A stretch of DNA of 64,000 bases. It comes from Thiolinea disciformis DSM 14473 (lineage in GTDB: Bacteria > Pseudomonadota > Gammaproteobacteria > Thiotrichales > Thiotrichaceae). A program made the translations under genes and the position numbers. The number at the start of each line of letters is the position of its first letter. Positions within the stretch are counted from its first letter, which is position 1. The stretch spans positions 186,001-250,000 of the forward strand of contig NZ_AQVE01000002.1 of assembly GCF_000371925.1 (NCBI RefSeq), written 5' to 3'. A model generated the notes under the pieces. That model made no database searches, had not been told where the DNA came from, and worked only from the letters and a program-made list of their open reading frames with translations. Shown here in pieces: positions 18,255-28,459 of this stretch.

Positions 18255-18656
18255 ATGTCGAAAAAATCCCCTTCTTCTAATTTTCCTGAGCTGTTTGCGG
18301 AAATGAGCATGGCTGCTCCTCAAGTGATTGCACATCGCTTAACGCGCATGGCTTTAGCTGGTGCAACACCCTCGAGTCGTGATCAAAAAGAATTTCAACA
18401 GATGGGAACCGAGAAGGTCATGGCCTTTTATGAGTCTTGGCAAGCGATGACCTTGCAAGCAATGTATTTCAACCAAAAGCTGATGTTCGATATGATGAGT
18501 GCCTTTTGGTTTCCTTGGACGGCGAGCAAAACGCTACAAAATCTGCCCAATCAGGTTAATAAAGCCACTAATGAGATGCTAGAAGAGGGAATTAAGCCTA
18601 TTCATCACCGCGCAGTGGCCAATGCAAAACGCTTAAATAAAACCAAATTGAAGTAA
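18255..18656 (+). CDS. Phasin-like protein
   Basis: 133 residues, no signal peptide, amphipathic and Met/Ala-rich. Residues 18-60 contain APQVIAHRLTRMALAG and a short basic-acidic linker, which resembles proteins annotated as polyhydroxyalkanoate-granule phasins; the residues 60-100 (SWQAMTLQAMYFNQKLM) form a long amphipathic helix. No PHA synthase is in the window, so the role is tentative. The start at 18255 is the first Met that gives a normal N-terminus. Confidence 0.5.
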   Translation: MSKKSPSSNFPELFAEMSMAAPQVIAHRLTRMALAGATPSSRDQKEFQQMGTEKVMAFYESWQAMTLQAMYFNQKLMFDMMSAFWFPWTASKTLQNLPNQVNKATNEMLEEGIKPIHHRAVANAKRLNKTKLK

Positions 18657-18657
18657 A

Positions 18658-19038
18658 TCACTGCTTGCCTAAATCCTCTTTATATTTGTCAGAGGGTCCA
18701 CCTTTTTTGACCCGAGCATCGTCTAATACGACGGTGACTCGGTTTTCTTCTTTATACTCTTTGATTTCAACTAAATCTGCCTCAGGTGCTTTGCGAATTA
18801 TTCTTCCGGGAAAAAGGATAAAGGAAAACAGAGCGATTACTGCAGAAATAGCAAAATTAACAAGCAAGAAATTCTGGTTAAGAGATTGATCTTCATCACT
18901 TAAGTACAGAATCAGTACTGTAATGAAGGTTGAAATAAATACAAGCACAGAGCCGGTTTCTTTTAAGGAGTCACTTTCAATAATGACAAAGCCAGCTTCG
19001 ACTCTAGCTTTATTAGCCTTAATTCTTCGGATAGCCAT
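18658..19038 (-). CDS. Small two-helix membrane protein, unknown
   Basis: 126 residues that I do not recognise. Two hydrophobic helices (about residues 29-46 and 58-77) separate a basic N-terminus (MAIRRIKANKARVEAG) and a charged C-terminal tail of about 45 residues, Lys/Glu/Asp-rich. It is convergent with the phasin-like gene and stands alone. Confidence 0.55.
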   Translation of the reverse strand: MAIRRIKANKARVEAGFVIIESDSLKETGSVLVFISTFITVLILYLSDEDQSLNQNFLLVNFAISAVIALFSFILFPGRIIRKAPEADLVEIKEYKEENRVTVVLDDARVKKGGPSDKYKEDLGKQ

Positions 19039-19215
19039 TGCAGATGCCCTCGCTGATTGACTAAGCCATGATGAATACAGGCTTAATGTAGGTTGTGGTT
19101 ATTTATTATGCAATGTTTAAAAATAGAATAAAAATTAGTCATTTATCTTTTTAATAATTGATTACAATTCGTTACAAATTGAATTTTTATCAATCATTGC
19201 TGTCACTTATTTATT

Positions 19216-20271
19216 TTAATTTTTAAGGGTTCTTAAAATAATTGGCATAAATAGCGTTAAACCTATGATGCGAAATAAGTGGTGGGCGGCAATATAAGCA
19301 GGGTCATAGTGCATAGCCATGGCTAAAGCTGCCATTGCTTCAATACCGCCTGGCGCATAGGCAATCCATACTTGCCCAAAGGGTAAATCTAAACTTAGCG
19401 CTGCTACGGTGGCCATTAAAGCAGCAATCAAACTACTGAGTAATACGGTAAAAGTGGCTGCAACAGCAGATTCGCGTAATTGTGGAAAGCTAATGGCTTG
19501 AAAGCGTTCGCCAATAGTGCAACCGATAATGAGAAAGCCCAAAGTAATCAATAAAGGTGGTAAGCTACCGGAGAGCCAATTACCGACATGTAAACTAGCG
19601 CTAAAACATAGACCGCCTAGGATAAAAGCTGAAGGAATTTTTAAGGCTTGAAAGAGGAGGGCTAAAGCAAAAGCACCCGATAAAGTCCCTAACACGGCTT
19701 GCCAAGAGAGTGTGGTACTGAGTTTTGCCAGTGTTGTTGTACCATTAAGGTCGAGACTATGAATCATAATCGGCAAAACGGCCATGACAATTAACAGGCG
19801 TAGACCTTGGAATACAACCACGCTATTAAGATTGGCATAACCCGCATTGGCTAAGGCGATAGTGGTCGATAAGGCTCCAGGCGCGCTAGCTAGGAAGGCG
19901 GTGTGGCGGCTTTGTTTAAAATAGCGTGATAAGAGGTAAGTGCTGGATAGCATCATCAGGCCAACGGCTATAACAAGTATGGCTAAGCTCAGTGGCCAAC
20001 GTCCAATCAAGGCTAGCATGTCTCGCGTAATGGCACTACCCATCGATGCACCTAAGATAGTGAAGCCTAGGTTGCGCATATAAAGGGGCATGGTGACAGG
20101 CACTTTTTGTAAAGCAATTAGTGCTACTAAGATGGAGCTACCGAGTAAGGCAGGGACAGGTAATTGCAGGTACTTAGCAAGATAGGCACCTATAACACCT
20201 ATCTCCAAGGTAAAGAGAATACGTAAAGGCTCAGGCCAAGACGAGAGCGCAGACCGAAAGTTTGCGCTCAT
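19216..20271 (-). CDS. AbrB-family (duplicated-domain) membrane permease
   Basis: About ten to eleven hydrophobic helices in two homologous halves, each with an inner-membrane AbrB-duplication repeat: GASMGSAITRDMLALIGRWP in the first half and GCTIGERFQAISFPQLRESA in the second, plus APGALSTTIALA and APGGIEAMAALA. Family members are often named ammonia-monooxygenase-like or regulator AidB/AbrB proteins and are commonly linked to TctABC operons. It starts 36 bp after tctA and is probably cotranscribed. Confidence 0.8.
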   Translation of the reverse strand: MSANFRSALSSWPEPLRILFTLEIGVIGAYLAKYLQLPVPALLGSSILVALIALQKVPVTMPLYMRNLGFTILGASMGSAITRDMLALIGRWPLSLAILVIAVGLMMLSSTYLLSRYFKQSRHTAFLASAPGALSTTIALANAGYANLNSVVVFQGLRLLIVMAVLPIMIHSLDLNGTTTLAKLSTTLSWQAVLGTLSGAFALALLFQALKIPSAFILGGLCFSASLHVGNWLSGSLPPLLITLGFLIIGCTIGERFQAISFPQLRESAVAATFTVLLSSLIAALMATVAALSLDLPFGQVWIAYAPGGIEAMAALAMAMHYDPAYIAAHHLFRIIGLTLFMPIILRTLKN

Positions 20272-20306
20272 CGTATTAAAACTCGCATGAACAGCTAGCT
20301 CTAAAA

Positions 20307-21812
20307 TTAACTGACTTTAAGTAAAGCCTGACGCCGTTTCAAGAGGGGTGGGACGATTAAAATAGCTAGGGTAATCAGTAATAGGATTAGTGAAACGGGG
20401 TGTTTTAAAAATACCGTTAAATCGCCTTGATTAATCGACATCGCCCGTCTAAAGAATTTCTCAGCCATAGGGCCTACGATCAAACCGACCACTAGGGGTA
20501 CCACGGGAAATTCATAGCGGCGCATTAAAAAGCCCATCAGCCCGACAATATATAACAGTAGTAAATCAAACCAGTTTTGGCGTAGTGCATAAGCGCCCAT
20601 TGTCGCGAGTACCACGATGCCGCCATATAATAAAGGGCGTGGGACTTTTAATAATTGTACCCATAAACCTACTAATGGCAGATTGAGTACTAACAGCATG
20701 ACATTGCCGATATAAAGTGAAGCGATTAAACCCCAAACTAATTCTGGATTGGTGTCAAATAATAAGGGGCCTGGGGCAATATTATATTGCTGGAAGGCGG
20801 CTAGCATAATGGCAGCTGTGGCTGAGGTGGGTATGCCTAAGGTTAAGAGGGGAATCAAGGTGCCGGTGACAGCGGCATTATTGGCGGCCTCAGGGCCTGC
20901 CACACCCTCAATCGCGCCTTTACCGAATTCTTCTTTAACCTCAGGGGGCGCCAATTTTCGTTCAGCCGAATAGGATAAGAAGGTGGGCATCTCAGTACCT
21001 CCTGCGGGAATCGTGCCGAAGGGGAAGCCGATGGCTGTACCACGTAGCCAAGGTTTCCATGAACGTTTCCACTCTTCTTTATTCATCCAGAAACGCCCAG
21101 CCAGCGATTCTACACCGGCCTTCAGATGGTTCTCATAGGTTGCGGTATACAGGGTTTCGCCAATGGCAAATAAGCCCATGGCAATCACCACAATATCAAT
21201 ACCATCCAATAACGGCGCGAAGCCAAATGTGAAGCGAGCCTGCCCAGATTGTTGCTCTATCCCAATCAAACCTATCGCTAAACCAATCAAAAGCGAGATA
21301 ACGCCTTTTAAAGGCGAATTACCTAAGACCGCTGATACGGCAGCGAAGGTTAAGACCATTAAGGCGAACATCTCAACGGGGCCAAGTTTGAGCGTCAGAT
21401 TCGCAATAATAGGGGCAAGTAGGGTTAAAAGCAGTGTAGCAATAGTGCCCGCGACGAAAGAACCAATAGCTGCAGTGGATAAGGCGGGGCCACCGCGCCC
21501 TGCTTTAGCCATTTTGTTGCCTTCCAGTGCAGAGACAATGCTCCCAGCTTCGCCCGGTGTATTTAATAAAATAGAGGTTGTCGAACCCCCAAACATAGCG
21601 CCGTAATATACGCCTGCGAGCATAATTAAAGCGCCAGTGGGGTCAATGCTTTGGGTAACGGGTAAGAGTAAAGCGACGGTTACCGCAGGGCCAACCCCCG
21701 GAAGCACCCCAATTGCTGTTCCTAGGGTGCAGCCAATTAAGGCCCATAATAAGTTTTGATAAGTCAGTGCAGTTGCAAAACCAACAGTAAAGAGATCGTG
21801 TAAACCATCCAT
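20307..21812 (-). CDS. tctA: Tripartite tricarboxylate transporter, large permease TctA
   Basis: Large membrane subunit of a TTT-type secondary transporter for (tri)carboxylates. About 12 helices across 501 residues. The family motifs [17 protein letters not shown] near the N-terminus and [19 protein letters not shown] in the middle are present. It directly follows tctB with its start next to the tctB stop. Confidence 0.95.
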   Translation of the reverse strand: MDGLHDLFTVGFATALTYQNLLWALIGCTLGTAIGVLPGVGPAVTVALLLPVTQSIDPTGALIMLAGVYYGAMFGGSTTSILLNTPGEAGSIVSALEGNKMAKAGRGGPALSTAAIGSFVAGTIATLLLTLLAPIIANLTLKLGPVEMFALMVLTFAAVSAVLGNSPLKGVISLLIGLAIGLIGIEQQSGQARFTFGFAPLLDGIDIVVIAMGLFAIGETLYTATYENHLKAGVESLAGRFWMNKEEWKRSWKPWLRGTAIGFPFGTIPAGGTEMPTFLSYSAERKLAPPEVKEEFGKGAIEGVAGPEAANNAAVTGTLIPLLTLGIPTSATAAIMLAAFQQYNIAPGPLLFDTNPELVWGLIASLYIGNVMLLVLNLPLVGLWVQLLKVPRPLLYGGIVVLATMGAYALRQNWFDLLLLYIVGLMGFLMRRYEFPVVPLVVGLIVGPMAEKFFRRAMSINQGDLTVFLKHPVSLILLLITLAILIVPPLLKRRQALLKVS

Positions 21813-22313
21813 CTATAAAAAACCTCCCGAAATGAGAGCAGGTAGGTTAAGCCCCAACCATTTAAATAAATGGAATAAGCCTAAAACGAGGAGGAAGGAT
21901 AAAATCAAGTCACGAATTTTATGCGAGGTTTCCAGTGCTAAACAAATGCCAAAGCATAAAAGGGTTCCGGCTAACGTGAAGCCAATGAAACCAATCAAGC
22001 TCATATGTAAAATCAAGGCAGCACTAGCAATACTGAACATCCGCCAATGCGGATGCGCAATTTCATAATCGAGTGGATGGTCGGGATCTTGGGTTTTTTC
22101 TTCGGTTTCGGGGTGTTTAGAGGGGCGACTTTGGATCAATAAAGTTGCCCCAGCAATGACTAAACCAAAGGCAATCACCGAAGGAAAAAAGCGCGGCCCG
22201 ATGCCAGCATATCCCGTACTTTTAGGAATCCCTGTGATCTGCCAAATCATAATGAAGCCAATCAAGATAACGCCCAGAGCAATCCACTGCTCACCGGTGA
22301 CGCGCTTTAACAT
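21813..22313 (-). CDS. tctB: Tripartite tricarboxylate transporter, small permease TctB
   Basis: Small membrane subunit of the TTT transporter, 166 residues with four predicted helices (about 13-33, 42-62, 92-122 and 137-157). Poorly conserved in sequence; the call rests on size, topology and position between tctC and tctA with one or no spacer bases. Confidence 0.88.
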   Translation of the reverse strand: MLKRVTGEQWIALGVILIGFIMIWQITGIPKSTGYAGIGPRFFPSVIAFGLVIAGATLLIQSRPSKHPETEEKTQDPDHPLDYEIAHPHWRMFSIASAALILHMSLIGFIGFTLAGTLLCFGICLALETSHKIRDLILSFLLVLGLFHLFKWLGLNLPALISGGFL

Positions 22314-22314
22314 A

Positions 22315-23274
22315 TTAGCCGCCTATTTTGAGTTTTTTCAGAGTCTCAGCCGTGACCTTCTGTTCTTCCTCCAAGAATTTCTTGAAATCATCGCCTGTCA
22401 TCATCATGTCAGTCCATTGCGATGCTTTCGCTTTATCTTGCCATGTCTTTGATTTTACGGCTTCTTCTACTAATTTCGTTAAAGCAGCTTTTTGCTCATC
22501 CGTGATGTCAGGTGCGCCAAACACTGCACGCCAGTTCGCCATGACTACATCCACGCCTTGTTCTTTCATGGTGGGAATATCAACACCATCAATTTTCTTA
22601 TCGCTACTGACGCCTAAAGCACGAACCTTTTTCGCAGTGATTAAATCGGCTAATTCGCCATAACCACTTAAATAAGCAGTGACTTGTCCGCCTAAAATAG
22701 CTGCTTTACCTTCACCACCACCGGCGAAAGGAATGTAGTTTACCTTCGAACCTTCCACGCCCACCTTTTCAGCCATCAGACCTGCAATAATATGATCCAC
22801 ACCACCGGCTGAACCGCCCCCAAAGCTTACCGAGCCGGGATCTTTTTTCACGGCATCCATTAACTCAGTGAGTGTTTTATAAGGTGAATCTTCGGGAACA
22901 ACCACTACATCATATTCACCCATGAGGCGGGCTATCGGAGCGACCATGCTAAAATTGACCGGTGATTTACTGGTTTCAATCGCACCTACAGTAATCGCAC
23001 CCGCTACTAATAAAGCATTCGGATTACCTTTTTCATTATTAATGAATTGTGCCATGCCAATCGTGCCACCGGCACCCGCTTTATTTTCAACAACAACATT
23101 TTTAGCTTGGCCATTAGCTTTTAAAGCATCGCCTAAGGTGCGGGCAATCGTATCCCAGCCACCCCCTGGGTTAGCAGGTGCCATGATTTTGAATTGTTCG
23201 ATTTCAGCATAGGAAATAGTGATGGGTGCCAGCGCAAGCAAACAAGTCGCGATTAAGCGTGGTAATTTTCTCAT
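22315..23274 (-). CDS. tctC: Tripartite tricarboxylate transporter, periplasmic receptor TctC (Bug family)
   Basis: Periplasmic substrate-binding protein with a signal peptide ending near ISYA (residue 23). The Bug-family body begins IMAPANPGGGWDTIARTLG and has the NKAGAGGTIGM loop that grips a carboxylate. 319 residues. First gene of tctC-tctB-tctA-abrB. The substrate cannot be read from the sequence. Confidence 0.93.
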   Translation of the reverse strand: MRKLPRLIATCLLALAPITISYAEIEQFKIMAPANPGGGWDTIARTLGDALKANGQAKNVVVENKAGAGGTIGMAQFINNEKGNPNALLVAGAITVGAIETSKSPVNFSMVAPIARLMGEYDVVVVPEDSPYKTLTELMDAVKKDPGSVSFGGGSAGGVDHIIAGLMAEKVGVEGSKVNYIPFAGGGEGKAAILGGQVTAYLSGYGELADLITAKKVRALGVSSDKKIDGVDIPTMKEQGVDVVMANWRAVFGAPDITDEQKAALTKLVEEAVKSKTWQDKAKASQWTDMMMTGDDFKKFLEEEQKVTAETLKKLKIGG

Positions 23275-23523
23275 AAGGGTGCAGCCTCCAATGGTGTTCT
23301 AGCGGTAGTAGTTGTAAACGTTTTGAATAAGATATGCGCAATTAGGCAAAGTAGTGTTAAGCAAGCTTTCTCCTCCGAACTGCTTGACTTGATTAGATAC
23401 CTTGATGCTTGAAAGTGTCAAGTTTCAGTGCGTGTATAACTTACAGAATCCTAATGCGGCATGGTCGGCAGTGTACAAATCGTTTAACATCAAATTTTTT
23501 CTAGTTATCAGATGGAGTCGCTT

Positions 23524-24729
23524 ATGAGCACTAAACCCCTACAAGGTATTCGCGTTTTGGATTTATCGCGTATTTTGGCGGGACCTTGGTGTAGTCAACA
23601 GTTGGCTGATCTTGGAGCAGAAGTGATTAAAATCGAGAAACCTGCCGAAGGTGACGATACGCGGCGTTGGGGGCCGCCGTGGCTCGAAGGGGGGGAGGCG
23701 GCTTATTACTTATCCGCGAATCGCGGTAAGCAATCGGTGACTATCGATATGGCTAAACCGGCAGGAGCAGGTTTAATTCGTGAGTTGGCTCAGCATTGCG
23801 ATGTGGTGTTAGAAAACTTCAAGGTGGGCGGTTTAAAAAAATATGGCTTAGATTATGAAAGCCTAAAATCGCTTAAGCCGGACTTAATTTATTGTTCTAT
23901 CACAGGATTTGGTCAAACAGGTCCTTATGCCCAACGTGCTGGTTATGATTTTATGATTCAAGGCATGGGCGGGCTCATGAGCTTAACGGGTCAACCAGAC
24001 AGTGAAGGTGGTGAGCCAGTGAAGGTAGGTGTTGCTTTTGCGGATATTTTCACCGGCCTCTATGCAGCGAATGCCATCCTAGCGGCACTGTTACAACGTC
24101 AACAAACGGGGCAGGGTGCTTATATCGATTTGGCGCTTTTGGATGTACAGGTGGGTGTATTAGCCAATCAAGCAGCAAATTATTTAGTGTCTGGCCAAGT
24201 GCCACAACGCTTAGGGAATGCTCACCCAAATATCGTTCCTTACCAAGCCTTTGCGACGCAAGATGGTCACCTGATTTTGGCTGTGGGTAATGATGCGCAA
24301 TTTAAACGGTTCTGTGAGCTAGCGAACTGCCCCGAATTGGCGGAAGACGAGCGTTTTATGACCAATGCGTCACGCGTAAAACACCGCCATACTCTCATTC
24401 CTTTATTGCTTGAACCTTTGAAGCAACGCACGACCGATGAATGGCTGAATGCCTTAGAAAAAGTAGGGGTGCCTTGTGGGCCGATTAATACCTTGGATCG
24501 TGTGTTCGCTGATCCGCAGGTTCAAGCACGCGAATTGGTAAGAAATTACCCACACCCACAAGCTGGACAGATTCAATTAGTGAGTAATCCGGTGCGTATC
24601 AATGGCAAAGCCCAGAATGCGCCTTTACCGCCGCCTTTATTAGGCCAACAAACCGATAACGTATTAGCGCAAGTATTAGGCTTATCCGCTGAGCAATTAG
24701 TACAGTTGCGTCAACAAACGGTGATTTAA
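23524..24729 (+). CDS. Family III CoA-transferase (CaiB/BaiF/Frc type)
   Basis: Transfers CoA between organic acids through an aspartyl-CoA thioester. The opening RVLDLSRILAGPWCSQQLADL, EVIKIEKPAEGDDTR and YYLSANRGKQSVTIDM segments are typical; the catalytic Asp lies in VAFADIFTGLYA. 401 residues from the ATG at 23524, chosen because GGAG is 7 nt upstream; an ATG 12 nt earlier has no site. It is divergent from tctCBA, so it may activate the acid that the transporter imports. Confidence 0.92.
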   Translation: MSTKPLQGIRVLDLSRILAGPWCSQQLADLGAEVIKIEKPAEGDDTRRWGPPWLEGGEAAYYLSANRGKQSVTIDMAKPAGAGLIRELAQHCDVVLENFKVGGLKKYGLDYESLKSLKPDLIYCSITGFGQTGPYAQRAGYDFMIQGMGGLMSLTGQPDSEGGEPVKVGVAFADIFTGLYAANAILAALLQRQQTGQGAYIDLALLDVQVGVLANQAANYLVSGQVPQRLGNAHPNIVPYQAFATQDGHLILAVGNDAQFKRFCELANCPELAEDERFMTNASRVKHRHTLIPLLLEPLKQRTTDEWLNALEKVGVPCGPINTLDRVFADPQVQARELVRNYPHPQAGQIQLVSNPVRINGKAQNAPLPPPLLGQQTDNVLAQVLGLSAEQLVQLRQQTVI

Positions 24730-24834
24730 ACGGCTTTATTTCATAGGGCAAATGTCGCATTCAAGGCAAACTGCTCCTGCAAAGCTGACTAAACCTGCTA
24801 CGCTAAACCACTTTTAGCGATAGCGGTTTTAGCA

Positions 24835-25551
24835 ATGAATTTGACCCATTTTTATTACATGTTGATTCCGGCTCTAGTTTCGGTAACGGGTGGGGTGTTG
24901 GCTCTGATTTGGCAACCTAGTCGTTATATTCGTAGTTTGATTCAACATTTTGCTGCGGGTGTTGTATTGGCAGCCTTAGCAGTTGAATTATTTCCTGAAA
25001 TTAGTCGCGAGCACGCCAATCCTTGGGCTTTATTAGCTGCATTTGCTTTAGGCACTTTGTTTATGTTTGTCCTAAAAGTATTCACTGAATGGCTTGAAGC
25101 AAACGAAGAGCCTCATGCGGATACTTTAAGTAAAGGTTTGTTAATAGCGACCTTTATTGATATTGCCGTGGATGGGTTTATTATTGGCGCTGGTTTTGCT
25201 GCAGGCGGTGAAACCGGTAGCGTATTGGCATTAGGTTTATCTGTAGAAATATTATTTTTAGGTCTAGCGCTGACTTCCGCTAATTCACAGGGTTGGCACA
25301 TTGTGTTGATTACCACAGCATTAGGATTAACGGTTTTATTATTTGCCTTTTTAGGCAATTGGCTACTCATGGGTGCATCTAACCATGTTATCGCGAGTGC
25401 CTTGGCATTCAGTGCTGCTGCCTTATTATATCTTGTCACTGAGGAATTACTAATTGAGGCGCATGAAGTGGAAGAAAAGCCCTCGTCTATGTTGATTTTA
25501 TTCGGGGGCTTTTTAGTATTTTGGGCTATCCAATTACTGGGTGCAGCTTAA
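24835..25551 (+). CDS. ZIP-family metal transporter
   Basis: Membrane protein with about eight helices, 238 residues. Helix 4 contains the metal-site region FIDIAVDGFIIGAGFAAGGE (ZIP helix-4 HNxxDG replaced by DIAVDG), and helix 5 VEILFLGLALTSAN. The His/Glu-rich loop between helices 3 and 4 is short (EANEEPHAD). Substrate is probably a divalent metal. It is convergent with the next gene with stop codons abutting. Confidence 0.75.
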   Translation: MNLTHFYYMLIPALVSVTGGVLALIWQPSRYIRSLIQHFAAGVVLAALAVELFPEISREHANPWALLAAFALGTLFMFVLKVFTEWLEANEEPHADTLSKGLLIATFIDIAVDGFIIGAGFAAGGETGSVLALGLSVEILFLGLALTSANSQGWHIVLITTALGLTVLLFAFLGNWLLMGASNHVIASALAFSAAALLYLVTEELLIEAHEVEEKPSSMLILFGGFLVFWAIQLLGAA

Positions 25552-26238
25552 TTACTGCATAGGCACGCGGGGTAAAATCGGGAGAGTCGCCCGATCAATG
25601 GGTATGATACGCGAGCGACGACAAATACTAATAGCTGTGGAACGCGCTAGGTCTTCAGCCTCTAAAGTGTTGGGTTGACCGCCAACTTGCATACACCAGC
25701 CATAATGGTTGTTATAGTTGTTGTGCCAACGGGCATCGGGATCGAAGCCACAGCTTAAATTTTTGGCGGTTTCATAGTGGCGTATGGCTTCATTGGCGTA
25801 ATTTTGACAGCGGGTGGGCAGAGGCGTATCGCCCTTCCAGCAGGATAAAGGATAACGTTGGCCGCGCCATGTGGTCCAGCCGTTGGCCACTTGGGTGCTG
25901 GAGTTGTAAGTTAATTGCCAGTTATTAGGCTCAGCACCTAAGTAGCGGATATTCATGGTGTTATTGCTCATACTAATACGAGCCAACTCCACCCAAGGCC
26001 CACCATTGTCGCTAAAGCGCCCTACGGTTCGTACACCGCTTGTTGTACTACAACTATCACCATCACATTCGGTTTGAGGGTCATCTTGAATGGCCCAATG
26101 CATACGGGCGGGTCGACCATCGATAGTGCAATTGGAGTCACCACTAATCCAAGAGGGTAAGGGGGATGCTTGGCTGGCATAAACAGGGTGCAGCGTGCAA
26201 AAGCACAGTGCCGCACTGATATAAGCGGTAATTTTCAT
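25552..26238 (-). CDS. Secreted cysteine-rich protein, unknown
   Basis: I do not recognise this family. A signal peptide ends near residue 21 (HPVYA). The mature part has about nine Cys (SNCTIDG, ECDGDSCST, LSCWKGD, TRCQNY, LSCGFD, GWCMQV, SICRR), enough for several disulfides in the periplasm. The region around 52-128 looks like a beta-sandwich and 140-210 like helices. Convergent with the ZIP gene and upstream of nothing obvious; monocistronic. Confidence 0.6.
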   Translation of the reverse strand: MKITAYISAALCFCTLHPVYASQASPLPSWISGDSNCTIDGRPARMHWAIQDDPQTECDGDSCSTTSGVRTVGRFSDNGGPWVELARISMSNNTMNIRYLGAEPNNWQLTYNSSTQVANGWTTWRGQRYPLSCWKGDTPLPTRCQNYANEAIRHYETAKNLSCGFDPDARWHNNYNNHYGWCMQVGGQPNTLEAEDLARSTAISICRRSRIIPIDRATLPILPRVPMQ

Positions 26239-26338
26239 GATAGTTCCTCACTAACTATACGTTTTTGGATGCTTATTGGTTTGATTGGAGGAAAGGAAAA
26301 AAATTCCTTACAACCATTTATTTTTAAAGTTAAGTTTT

Positions 26339-27172
26339 TTAAACACCTGCTTGGCTGAGTTTTTCACCACGTCGTCGTAGCCACTCCATGACTAATAACA
26401 GCAATACCGACATGATAATTAATAGGGTGGCAAGTGCAGCAATCGCGGGGCTAATATTTTCTCGAATGCCCGAGAACATTTGCATGGGTAAAGTGCGTTC
26501 AGTAGGGCTAGCCAAGAAGAGGGCAACGACTACTTCATCAAACGATGTGGCGAAGGCAAATAAGCCCCCCGAAATCACGCCGGGCAGAATTTGGGGTAGA
26601 ACGATATCGAAAAAAGTACGGGTAGGGCTAGCACCTAAACTAGCGCCAGCCCGCATTTGGTTATAGTCGAAGCCTTGCAAAGTAGCATTAACGGTAATGA
26701 CTACAAACGGTACCCCTAAGACTGCGTGTGCCAGAATTAAGCCTGTATAGGAATTGAGTAGTCCTATAGTGGCAAAGAAGAAATACATGCCTACAGCAAC
26801 AATAATTAAAGGTACGATCATGGGGGATAAAATCAGCGCCATCAGTAAACCTTTTCCGGGGAAATGTGCTTGATTTAAGCCGATTGCCGCTAAAGTGCCC
26901 AAGATCATTGCTAATAAAGTGGCAAAGGGTGCAATGATTAAGCTATTTTTTAGTGATTCCATCCACGGTCCGCCAGCGGTGAAAATTTCGCGATACCATT
27001 GCAGGGAATAGCCAGTGATGGGGTAAGTCAAAAAGCTACTATCGCTAAACGAGAGTGGCACAATCACTAAAATAGGCAGGATTAAAAATAATAAGACTAA
27101 GCCGCAGAAAATACGGAAGGCCCAAAACCAGATTTTTTCCGTGCGTGACGCATAAATAGGTAAAGCCATCAT
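26339..27172 (-). CDS. potC: Polyamine-type ABC transporter permease PotC
   Basis: Inner-membrane permease with six helices, 277 residues. The EAA loop (MRAGASLGASPTRTFFDIVLP) that docks on the ATPase is present. Stop and start codons of potB/potC overlap. Together with PotA, PotD and PotB it forms a spermidine/putrescine-class importer; related systems carry other cations or amino compounds. Confidence 0.9.
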   Translation of the reverse strand: MMALPIYASRTEKIWFWAFRIFCGLVLLFLILPILVIVPLSFSDSSFLTYPITGYSLQWYREIFTAGGPWMESLKNSLIIAPFATLLAMILGTLAAIGLNQAHFPGKGLLMALILSPMIVPLIIVAVGMYFFFATIGLLNSYTGLILAHAVLGVPFVVITVNATLQGFDYNQMRAGASLGASPTRTFFDIVLPQILPGVISGGLFAFATSFDEVVVALFLASPTERTLPMQMFSGIRENISPAIAALATLLIIMSVLLLLVMEWLRRRGEKLSQAGV

Positions 27173-28404
27173 TATCTCCGCACCGGATTTTTATTCACAA
27201 GATGGTTATAAACAGCATACAAGACCAAGGTTGCAATTAATAATAATGAACCGAGTGCTGCCGCCATACTCCAGTTATTGGTGGTGTTAGTGTAATACGC
27301 TACATAGTAGCTCACCATTTGATCAGAAGGGCCGCCTAGTAGGGCTGGGGTAATGTAATAACCCAAGGCCATAATAAAAACTAAAATTGTGCCTGCCGCC
27401 ACACCCGCCAAGGTTTGGGGTACATAGACTTGCCAGAAGGCTTTGAATGGATGTGCGCCTAGGGATATAGCCGCACGTTGATAGCTGGGTGAAATGCCCT
27501 TCATCACGCTATACAACGGTAGAATCATGAAGGGCAATAAAATATGAGTCATCGCGACAATGACGCCAAAGCGATTGAACACTAATTGCAAGGGTTCTTG
27601 AATAATTCCTAGACCAATCAAGGCATTATTAACTAAACCGCCAGACTGCAAGAGCACAATCCATGCGGCTGTTCGTACCAAGAGCGAAGTCCAAAACGGC
27701 AATAATACGAAAATCATTAGTAAATTACTGGTTCCTGTGGGTAGGGTTGCAAGCAAATACGCCAGCGGAAAACCCAGCAATAAACAAACTAAGGTCACCG
27801 TTCCAGAAATAATCAAGGTACGCTGAAAAATATCCAAATATACTTTTTTATCCGGCGCTACGAATTGAAGATCGCCTTGGGCATTGCGTTCTACATCAAC
27901 TGAGGCCAGCAAATAGCGATCGGTTAAGCGGGGCGCGGTATTTTTCAAGGCTTGCCACACCTTGGGATCTGACCAGCGAGGATTGATTTGGGGTAAGGTT
28001 TGGCTCCAATCACTGGGCGGTTCAATAGGCATTTTGCGCAAGGTTTGCGTCATTAAAGTTTTGAGTGTTGGATCTTCATAATTTAAACGTCGACCGTATT
28101 TTCCTAAAGCACCACTTTTTTGGGCAGACGGCAATTCGCTCGCGAGGCTTTTAAAAACCTCTGCCGAGGGTAGGTTTTGCCCATCCCACTGCTGAAGTAA
28201 TTGGGCGGTCTGCGGTAATGCCAGCTGCATTTCACTATTATCGATACCACGCCACAACATGGTGCCGATGGGAAACACAAAGGCTAATAACAAAAAAATT
28301 ACCAACGGTGCAATGAGGGCTAAGGCTTTGAGCTTCTTTAAACGCTCTGCACGGCGCAATTGCGCTTTGAGTTTGGGCAAGTCATCAATCATAGCAGCAG
28401 ACAT
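27172..28404 (-). CDS. potB: Polyamine-type ABC transporter permease PotB, enlarged
   Basis: Six-helix permease with an EAA loop (AAISLGAHPFKAFWQVYVP). At 410 residues it is about 110-130 longer than E. coli PotB: between helix 1 (about residues 27-49) and helix 2 (about 195) lies a hydrophilic region of about 140 residues, probably periplasmic. Some proteobacterial homologues have this. Between potD and potC. Confidence 0.88.
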   Translation of the reverse strand: MSAAMIDDLPKLKAQLRRAERLKKLKALALIAPLVIFLLLAFVFPIGTMLWRGIDNSEMQLALPQTAQLLQQWDGQNLPSAEVFKSLASELPSAQKSGALGKYGRRLNYEDPTLKTLMTQTLRKMPIEPPSDWSQTLPQINPRWSDPKVWQALKNTAPRLTDRYLLASVDVERNAQGDLQFVAPDKKVYLDIFQRTLIISGTVTLVCLLLGFPLAYLLATLPTGTSNLLMIFVLLPFWTSLLVRTAAWIVLLQSGGLVNNALIGLGIIQEPLQLVFNRFGVIVAMTHILLPFMILPLYSVMKGISPSYQRAAISLGAHPFKAFWQVYVPQTLAGVAAGTILVFIMALGYYITPALLGGPSDQMVSYYVAYYTNTTNNWSMAAALGSLLLIATLVLYAVYNHLVNKNPVRR

Positions 28405-28459
28405 AGTGGCACTCGCAATAAAGCCTGTTAAGTGGCTTAACAGGCTGGCAGGGGTAAGA

